Below are positions 62,301 through 64,000 of a stretch of 64,000 nucleotides of DNA, one piece after another. A program made the translations under genes and the position numbers. The notes under the pieces are model-generated. The model was given only the letters and a program-made list of their open reading frames with translations, searched no databases and was not told the origin of the DNA. Positions within the stretch are counted from its first letter, which is position 1; each line of letters begins with the position of its first letter. This DNA comes from an uncultured Pirellulaceae bacterium (GTDB lineage: Bacteria; Planctomycetota; Planctomycetia; Pirellulales; Pirellulaceae), in NCBI GenBank assembly GCA_938084685.1, contig CALKGE010000001.1, positions 806,001 through 870,000 on the forward strand. Reading direction: 5' to 3'.

Positions 62301-64000
62301 TCCGCGAAACTCCGAGGAATTGAAAGCGTTGGATCCAGGTGACACGGATGATGACCAGTTCACTTACACCATGAGTGATCCTCACGGTCAGACTTCCCAG
62401 ACGACCATTACCTTTACGGTAGAGGGTGTCAATGATACGCCTGTGGCAGCCGACGATGATACCTATGCGACCGGTCAGACACAGACGCTGGTCATTGACC
62501 CTGATGGTGTATTGAGCAATGACGAGGATGCCGACGCCGATGACACGATTGTGGTCACCGAGCTCAATGGCAACTCCAATCTTTTGCTTTCCCAACTGAG
62601 TACAGAAGGCGCGACCGTTACGATCGCTGCCGATGGATCGTTTACCTACGATCCAACGACTTCGGCAACTTTGGCCGCACTCGCTCGTGGTGATACTCTG
62701 AACGATACCTTCAGCTACACCATCGAAGATACGCACGGAGCAACGGATACAGCGACCGTCACAGTAGAAGTGACTGGTGAAAACAAACCACCGGTAGCAG
62801 TGGACGACGACTTTCTGGGACTCAGCGGAGTAGATGAAGACAGTACCTTACTGGATGCCATCGGGGTTCTCGACAACGATACGGATGCCGATGACCCGCC
62901 GAACGCTTTGTTTGTATCCGGACTAAATGGCACCAACCTGCTGACCGGTCTGAGTACTCTTGGTGCGGCAATCACCATGAATCCGGATGGGACATTCCTC
63001 TATGATCCGACAGATGCTGATTCATTACAGGCTCTGGCCGATGGCGACACCACCACGGATACCTTTACCTACACCGTCGATGACGGTCAGGGAGGTTCCA
63101 GTGTAGGAACAGTTTCCATCGAAGTCACCGGAATCAACGATGCTCCGGTTGCCAACCCCGATAGTGCACTGGGACCACGCAACACGGATCTGGTCATTGA
63201 TGTCATTAAGGCAGGACCGGAATTCAATGGTGATCCTGGTCGTGACTATGATGTTGACGGCACCATTGATGAGGTCACGATTACCGAGCAGCCGAATCCT
63301 GCAGCAGGTGTGGTTGTGGTTAATCTTGACAACACAGTGACGTTTGAGCCGGTTACCAACTTCAGTGGTTCAGCTACCTTCAAGTATACGATTACCGATG
63401 ATTTCGGAGCTGTTTCCAACGAAGTCACTGTGTCGGTCGAGATCAACGACGCTCCGTTTGCCGATGACGATGCCGTTGATGCGTATCAGGATGTATTCAA
63501 TACGCCAACACGTATTGACGTCCTGGCGAATGATTCAGACTCGGACGGTACCCTCGACCCAAGTACAGTCACGATAGTCACTCTGCCACTCAACGGAAGC
63601 GTGACCGTCGATGTCGATGGAACTGTTGTTTACCAACCGAGTGTTACACCGACGGTATACATCGGACCTGATTCGCTGACGTATACGGTAGCGGATGATG
63701 ATGGAACGGTTTCCAACGAGGCGACTGTTTCAATCAACGTCATTCCAGATCCATTCCCGTGGCACAACCGAAGCAACGGTTTGGACGTGAATAACGATGG
63801 ATTCATCTCACCTCTGGATGCCTTGTTAGTTATCGCTGAACTGAACTCTTCCGGTTCCTATACCTTGCCTGAACCTGTAAGTGGATTCTCTCCTCCACCA
63901 TTCCTGGATGTGAATGCAAACGGCTCGATTGAGCCGGCCGATGCAATTCAGGTGATTAACTACCTGAATGAAAACTCCAACGGTGAAGGTGAGGGCGAGT
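44323..64000 (+). CDS. Giant secreted multidomain protein with two metalloprotease modules (3' partial)
   Basis: One uninterrupted frame of at least 6559 codons, open at the window end. The N-terminus is very basic and contains LFLESLEDRRLLTV (~33-46), the planctomycete extracellular motif (Pfam Planc_extracel-type). Order by residue: metzincin-like module (~447-640; HEIGHQLGLMH 599-609), PPC-like domain (~643-766), beta-helix segments (~827-1660), second metalloprotease of the NF038122 type (~1663-1966; HEIGHALGF from His1824), PPC-like domains (~2010-2390), repeat modules (~2690-5545) interrupted by another beta-helix (~4420-4630), GEVED-like domain (~5590-5675), about seven cadherin/VCBS-type repeats (~5687-6477) and a dockerin-like pair of EF-hand loops (6488 onward). 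It is probably a calcium-binding surface protein; substrates are unknown. Confidence 0.92.
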   Translation, partial: MAIGKSRRDSLHRKGEQASQNRRQEQHRDTKRRLFLESLEDRRLLTVGPQLIGIQPNDGELLPFDAEHTYIRDTAPRDLTFRFDENQVFNANDLSGIQITRANFDGDFTAASVTTEFNTGGLVEVQFTAAKLGTEQNGIQLVFSKRDQGGAGAPEIGVVDNRIEISLNTNPGNESTVSDLLTALGQNSDAFALIRASVVSGDPKTDIATPSNSYSPLVTAGANDIVIEPGYIGVGDSPNEIIVRFSETLPDDLYQIDVYGEGQNSLRNSLGMAVNDTTLDGVDNGSDISTQFELDLGAQVISVVPQPITRASNGVLTQNKDQILLFFNNDDLDPASAESTAFYQLIRTNDTTESTDDAGLVFNPVTAEYNADTDAVLLTFASDLDQLAGSGAFRLRVGTAEALPGAVLQVAGTDSSTNDFATAQVISAGNLESGGVLISGEITEDTNFPIDLPGDSTDPGHREINLDDQNHVLHDSADTDLNITTLKYNFQDDLGVIEGDTGDQPAYNNITEAQKRRTREILEQISNRTGTQFIETENEGFIVATADLAVIGMVSGPRGVLGFNGGIVVNGVPRSLVIMDDAEDWSDEFGGSWYQTAMHEIGHQLGLMHAYDLPAHTIMGQDGVGQSQYGPALLEDDFPGDHDITHLNHLHRPESRDIDLYEFTLAETGLFTAETIAERLRDFNEDNLVLNSALTLFRQNDDGSFDVVAQNDDYFSDDSYLELNLDAGTYFIGVSSTGNTAYDPTIPDSGFYGTSAGAYQLKIDFRPDVDVSSGNVLVDSDNPVDANRPEIIPTAFDGDSDGLPGGVFNFWFRAAAETDGTHTPGEARTIFVDKSAPDGGNGTLASPFNNLRDALNVGPTGVPSSTPNPASVQEGDILRVVSNAGSDGDIRTEMDNLAYEIGFDDLGNALDDGAVLEIPKGVMLQVDAGTVMKMRRSWIGIGSMSPAADRDRSGGAIQILGAPNFIDQLGNLVPNDGSDFSTATPLQDLAGENNEQAVVHFTSYNDESLGLDTFSFSTEAEAGDWGGILIHHGVDGADQTRFDYAKNGIFLNHINHADIRYGGGQVLVESVSQIIDPIEIVNSRPTISHNEISFSRDAAIAASPDSFRESNFHSPEYQEEFTTNPFTVDYKRIGPDIYGNRVHDNTTNGLAIRVSTLSGGETQKLTVAGRFDDTDITHVLQENLVIESTPGGPFEETVSHSLQLVTLSPRSLGTEGSLPAGTYAYKMVFVDKNGNESLATDETRSITIGGSENGVELNQLLTATGDFVARRLYRQSGGTGPFELIATINQTDTRFIDDGTTLSGTLDESATSKLRPRFDARLAIDPAVVLKLDGAHIHAEVGAQIIAEGRDGHEVVITSIQDDRYGAGGTFDTSNNGAPILGGVNEPAPGSWGGIYASPESTLSLDHAVLAYAGGVTPVEGTFTAFNAIEIHQARARIANSVFEFNAGGFGGQAPASRYGRGTNEESVVFVRAAQPVIVDNTFRNNLDDDSTTRVSPISINVNSLNHELQFDYGRSTGEADALVGYRDNHGPLVVGNRLSNNEINGMVIRGEVLTTQSIWDDTDITHVVFDTIVVPDLHTYGGLRLQSNPTQSLVVKLEGGNAGFDVTGRPLEIEDRIGGAIQIVGQPKSPVVLTSLKDDSAGAGIQPNGDPMVDTNNDGIYDPADFVDQTTTRINLNFGPTMQNNLAAMQTAQRAADFWSKALADDVTIELDVEFFSLGAGLGGTMAPVMGNMLYDQVRDAMILDAQPHETIVSQLPVFTGLTTDGAEAADRVSVTRANMKALGVPSLPASASQYGGGQVDGIMSISDVYDDSSADFLQIAIHEIGHALGFVSGVDGVDTGATIANLTTMDMFRVAPGQGAVNFTDAARVLDPTKDQVFYDGGHFNPSRISTIAGLTVGDIPLSTGELIGDGYEASHFKNRNLINGVYLGTMDPVTNPAATENLSENDKRVLDLVGWDVVYAGPASPGDWNTVLIDQYAHDRNVAVIVEGESRDVNAPGTNATALKAQFLGELAPNQKSGDDNRRLGFEVSGFLANPQDIDVFSFEAEAGTEVYVDIDRTTHSLDAVVELLDSNDRVLVRSTNSLQETEQNAALAVDASMQDKARVLHAADSPFGGKDYWAINPRDPGMRIELPGPAGTRNTYHVRVRSNTPDGQIDQLDAGLTSGTYTMQLRLNELDEVPGSMIQYASIGYASSGITVVGQPVHSFLAGETSEAETVHLQNDSRATAQNIGNLLQSERGAISVAGYMHPNLTGASTDWDEDFFRFEVAAQELRGSEITSWPVVIDVDWSDGLGRANLNLGIYDESGNLIYWSTDSNVADDRPRPNVDNQVEDLSRGSVGTSDPMIGPINLLPGVYYAVVSVEGHTPNFGSTTQFEPVNSLIRVAEDHLETDLTYVDINGDTLGAGRGTGAGVVNSGDPFDGHWPNQGGGTDGVTLGNARTLEQAEQPILWDEQSVIPWTLGDVDLYVTYSNEMVVYDSFTGAEEVDFNGVDYGDSNFIGDIGRQFDGTVHAISSAYFPVPANGCVPRDDNNRYLELNTENGSAATVGATGIQTFEEDPANPGDFIRANNCDNAEVGYGVDVEAMYFGTIPSNAPTLERLLVVGNRNDRDVEQNGVDWKTNLVLELDPTSGAVRHTGTKGANLDPTENEASLNAWAVGRILTGPELSTVSATNPLGAATSTAPVLATVWQINDGDTFELNDGFQTTVFEFDFGPEIMQDLNAPTDPLFDTTKTVQDADFFVLDPDSGVADDEMVFQFDTGSVINFFGDGTVLNDATVITINDGINSKSFEFEDTTVAAPDGLTDPTADQVDFGPGTSATALAGALATAINADNTTTVVAQAVGNRVTLLNDFSIQITNSEDPIDGVRVEGNAGGAPIVHVKDPTQLADGDTFSVFNTVTLTPTIYEFNDLGVGGGVTPGNIQIDFNTTDTPGQVAQEIATVVQATTAATGYLPHVGNDRVVINGQGVGGPTSTANADALTFTFPTSTITVEENFDRDQVGTQVQASVSVFPGVDVGFYEDRINFLGPETGDFSGIAPHWIDLATESGVSDPQHIGIGLLAHDQGDDYVDPFDVTGTNILDGIATKIATAINSNYNPLFPNPNPNQTVRATANGAEVNVEGAQIIIPPGSPLSANGAGPGGLVRGLTAIKGNTGRTEQLYAVSDQGGLYEVTVNVDNNNSLAVITNFVTTSTADLNGINFTGLTVGPQNVEGGRYADLLFGIDGGGVVYAFNTDGELQPVFADGASTIQLDVAAGAGTPVGLVFSNLDTNLFWNEIDNDDSATQQNETSRFNTQLQAYCEADDSWDNRHVSTVVCPPPDGPLQLDVDKRQHDPGHGIPPAPDGTRLAYIPGHSSLHFGRGNINGDPRSYHYIGGAHGTMVSNEFSLVGKSPADKPTLYFNYFKEAGNNDTARVFISDNGGAWQSIADLQNSNGVWDQQRIDLSNFAGVDHLRLRLDFVTGGDSDLGNPDTTGSELRAIEGQYLRDGESFTIDNQAFELESGITVVVPSGGSLVDNSTIELVDENDVVTIVEFVQDIGTLTPGNVPVLYSESDSASEIATRLGVVTQAAFYDTHVNDERVNLPVNRLGAGPTSFVFDPGSGLAIEGQPGLNVDLILNPINPNAIPVFIHEGMTRDEVADQINISLEPAFYDPVIIAEAGNEFTDGETFVLSDGVLDPTTNLPSRRVYEFDTGILIDIPTNGGQGVTDGETITFTNSATGATLTFEFDDIGINDGVTGGNIEVDYQQSDLMVSLAQKLVNEIDNSLGMGLTAEVIDGNRVQVHSTLDTITAASGTFGIDPLSVPGVGLDIEIQASGADLVDGQTLTLTVPGVVPTVTVFEFDLAGNGVAPGNETVLVNVADSQADVATALGNAFVTAGFAGVTVTDHFVGLGNNAGVTGTTGVADITIRSREAVQVIPGSLMTARDVAAEVRDAINATAGQDIIANIGDAQRRVDLTHTSLLPTNISFVDGTGGGLNLELPIGDFANDIVKQHGDMLRIINHTVNDVGPLGLADSLPGDLAPNASQPTSFQDNDHEGFYIDDFVIGYAERGEMVTAFNGSDNYSGAPIGVSVGAYQLEIRRASEYVTSDSSTTIWHQTFDTNDRHTSAFRIIAQDGADIADGDIFTLTDGMRMVNFEFSDQVNANGVTPGNLEVPFTSEQLSWEIAKTIRDTINRPEVRALLDVTAALSDGTDGTRFPDDDDFDDRDDLRFDADGPASILSSNLIDLHGDAYILGDVSLRTFNPIFQPAAEPNDILVQAVETGINGPQSATFEATGMIGDNQDLSATPRKDADLFRVQLNAGDEIFVQVRAATGSLLDPVISFYDSVGTELIGSRVDATADGGLETIAFTAPAPGGTFFIGVSGFPDGESKPLGGGVTLIDTDDGVDTPESGNTGFYSIQISTGALSLDDSAQVFQFVEFADGTLNTASSIRGDSNQPREQGQILLHGNRISNSLNYGIHIEGGDRVALDGNAPHQGAVRHLDELNDEGLVPGVTVTNNLITYSGAAGIRFSGDTNGAGLPNAPVPFGRIINNTIVGVGGTIMTEIGGNDVGIQIDQNASPTLLNNIIANAAQGINVDPSSNTTVLGGTLYQGNQTNTNYIGEDFSISLTDTDPLFVDPRLGVNNFYLEPGTQENPNRAIDSSVSSLGERFEFNLVKDPIGLPPSPIIAPVRDVTGQLRVDDPSVEPPSGLGTNVFIDRGAMDRADFSGPTANLITPRDNDADGVDENSRFSVVNLDSDAVVSSFEIRLNDGLEPADPNEGVGIADNTVTTETVVLRQNGEILHDGIDYSFSYNATSDIIRLTPLSGIWTPDRIYTIELANTDHWKLVSDRGVNINDGDSFKIRDLDGNEADFEFERGYSLAVPQTLELQIPEEGGGLGGIVDGEVFSLRIGTNTPVVFEFDRDGTTQSGRTPILYTVNSTLDEIADAIVAAIDGSSLGANSVNLGDGRVHVGSNVNHVLDTSLTSLTQTGVAGGVADGDYFTIDDGSKVLTFEFENTEVGDGPLVANPGAGDVVIEFTTENTHIELAQLISDAINAEDLSLETATLTGGIVHVGGTLNHQLNAANSNLLLQGSPGVRPEFGLRIPTVAGQIAGIDDGQTFVVQYGTSAPVTFELNNLDVDPSVTLGNTRIDFNSSTTVNQLANSIIIALKGSGLNLDPTLVTGTSLIDFGARPQHTLDVSNTELIKVGDPSRPAAIPVHILPLDSFDGTQTATRIVQAINSQDSENQLNGVLATPRGADQLMVTGALTVSTFSNAFLVDDWDIQTPRQIREIEDLATNPLKANQLSGETMYTIQLGTVDYDMGDAPDGNGVAPQNAYPTLSGHNPAIHLSGSTLHLGERVDRDDDGQPVVTDDLDGEGYQLDTSAADGISSDDLTTSTDLVVSNIDILTVSVDGTGVIDDDIFVVNGTNFQLETSGIDPGNGNVFIDIALSDSNADVASKIASAIDSAGLTGVSASPNGTNVEVLSTEPTTVDTSSATGVDALDQRAHVADGEVFTITGGGNTYTFELDSNDDFVNGNIQVPFIATDDADAVAASITQAMIDANIRLNLNPIARANGRVELTGDDGDGVSGPGGAPIGFFNPFVFTELVVTASQDGLLDAWVDFNRDGDWDDPNEQIAAAMQLSAGENTLNVKAPLDPESVAGESFARFRFSDVGGLLPTGLTTNGEVEDYLVEIVDGRPPEAINDPSVPAAGFATTEDVALPVSGDGPSLLANDDDANDNDIRVDEFDAVSAMGAVVTVDQSWSNPTAPVATSGTFTYDPTGAIDIQSLREGEVVTDTFTYSLIEDTVTPNSFGFKSQTPATVSITLTGVNDDPLSNDMDIDAFEDGAPVTVNFDGSDVDNDDDASTLVYSIVSTLAVGEGTVANNGNGTFTFVPGGDFQDLAQGETQDVTFTYKATDQHSAESNVATVTVTVTGVNDDPTAVADAYTVDQDVETTLAAAGVLTNDIDPDTSDSKTVTKLNGTDLDGGTNSLTVTSTKGAIFTLHADGSFSYDPRNSEELKALDPGDTDDDQFTYTMSDPHGQTSQTTITFTVEGVNDTPVAADDDTYATGQTQTLVIDPDGVLSNDEDADADDTIVVTELNGNSNLLLSQLSTEGATVTIAADGSFTYDPTTSATLAALARGDTLNDTFSYTIEDTHGATDTATVTVEVTGENKPPVAVDDDFLGLSGVDEDSTLLDAIGVLDNDTDADDPPNALFVSGLNGTNLLTGLSTLGAAITMNPDGTFLYDPTDADSLQALADGDTTTDTFTYTVDDGQGGSSVGTVSIEVTGINDAPVANPDSALGPRNTDLVIDVIKAGPEFNGDPGRDYDVDGTIDEVTITEQPNPAAGVVVVNLDNTVTFEPVTNFSGSATFKYTITDDFGAVSNEVTVSVEINDAPFADDDAVDAYQDVFNTPTRIDVLANDSDSDGTLDPSTVTIVTLPLNGSVTVDVDGTVVYQPSVTPTVYIGPDSLTYTVADDDGTVSNEATVSINVIPDPFPWHNRSNGLDVNNDGFISPLDALLVIAELNSSGSYTLPEPVSGFSPPPFLDVNANGSIEPADAIQVINYLNENSNGEGEGE
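45660..46240 (+). other. Metzincin-type zinc metalloprotease module
   Basis: Part of the giant gene. The complete zinc motif HEIGHQLGLMH (His599, His603, His609, catalytic Glu600) is coded at 46117-46149; it is followed by a short loop and HTIMG, in which the Met may be the Met-turn. This is the HExxHxxGxxH pattern of metzincins, so an active protease is possible. Confidence 0.8.
49320..50210 (+). other. NF038122-type metalloprotease module
   Basis: Part of the giant gene. It begins RINLNFGPTM and contains IAIHEIGHALGFVSGVDG (zinc His1824 and His1828, Glu1825), then ends near ENDKRVLDLVGWDVVYA. The surrounding sequence matches a family of secreted bacterial metalloproteases (NF038122) better than metzincins. 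Confidence 0.75.
52396..60955 (+). repeat. About twelve copies of a DG...FEF...AI module
   Basis: Within the giant gene a ~55-90-residue unit recurs: a [VI]xDGxxFx[IVL] strand, a hydrophobic FEF[DE] strand, an often present VTPGN turn, an xIxF strand and an A-x-x-I-xx-AI helix. Copies lie near 52396, 52653, 52978, 54772, 55306, 55774, 56668, 58823/58960, 59245, 59599, 60508 and 60784. They are diverged in sequence but regular in pattern. I cannot give them a domain name. Confidence 0.75.
61380..63750 (+). repeat. Tandem cadherin/VCBS-type repeats
   Basis: About seven units of 105-125 residues, each opening GVNDxPVAxxD or a close variant (near 61750, 62070, 62430, 62780, 63130 and 63440, with a first unit from ~61380), then a LxNDxDxD calcium-type motif, a DGTFxYxP strand and a DxFTYTxxD strand. 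They resemble the tandem-95/VCBS and Ig-like repeats of bacterial adhesins. Confidence 0.85.
63784..63975 (+). other. Dockerin type I-like domain
   Basis: Two calcium-loop motifs of the giant protein: DVNNDGFISPLDALLVI (residue 6488 on) and DVNANGSIEPADAIQVINYLN (residue 6529 on), about 40 residues apart, the geometry of a dockerin. A Gly/Glu-rich tail follows to the end of the window. Confidence 0.85.

Overview
The window (about 53 % G+C by eye) looks like chromosomal DNA of a planctomycete, probably of the Planctomycetaceae/Rubinisphaera/Gimesia kind. This is inference from gene content: a pentaheme c 'PVC-type' beta-propeller protein, Tat-exported proteins next to sugar-phosphate isomerases and sodium:solute symporters, DUF3179- and PQQ-propeller proteins, and a giant surface protein opening with the planctomycete L-E-x-L-E-x-R-x-L-L motif. 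No rRNA, tRNA, CRISPR array, insertion sequence or prophage gene was recognised. Several genes use GTG or TTG starts.

Layout. 1-6.1 kb (+): tail of an acidic, C-terminally anchored protein, a Tat-exported isomerase-like protein and a 1414-residue pentaheme propeller protein. 6.1-8.7 kb (-): gmd, a GDP-4-keto-6-deoxymannose reductase-like gene and yedK. 8.8-12.9 kb (-): gyrA with a promoter inside a G/C dyad, then a coiled-coil membrane protein followed by a 41-codon membrane microprotein gene. 13.1-16.8 kb (-): pabA/trpG-moeA-lnt. 17-18.1 kb (+): nadA with a clear terminator. 18.2-23.3 kb (-): a translation cluster, miaB-mnmA-prfB plus a hypothetical gene; prfB carries the programmed +1 frameshift. 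23.5-28.9 kb (-): isomerase, symporter, Tat protein and Gfo/Idh/MocA dehydrogenase, probably one sugar or polyol catabolic operon. 28.9-30.9 kb (+): DUF3179-like protein and an unusual ferredoxin. 30.9-35.4 kb (-): radical SAM HemW-like protein overlapping a GcvH-like lipoyl carrier, a beta-helix protein and a PQQ-propeller protein. 35.4-39.3 kb (-): acyl-adenylating enzyme, aldehyde dehydrogenase and Fe-alcohol dehydrogenase. 39.6-43.8 kb (+): two hypotheticals, an alpha/beta hydrolase and an SNF2-type helicase. 44.3 kb to the window end (+): one uninterrupted reading frame of at least 6559 codons for a secreted multidomain protein.

The most notable items are the giant protein with two different zinc-metalloprotease modules and about a dozen copies of a module I cannot name; the radical SAM/lipoyl-carrier pair; the three-gene carboxylate/aldehyde/alcohol cluster with a 19-bp palindrome upstream; GyrA lacking both usual quinolone-contact residues; a G5/C5 dyad near the promoters of gyrA and the giant gene; and the membrane microprotein.
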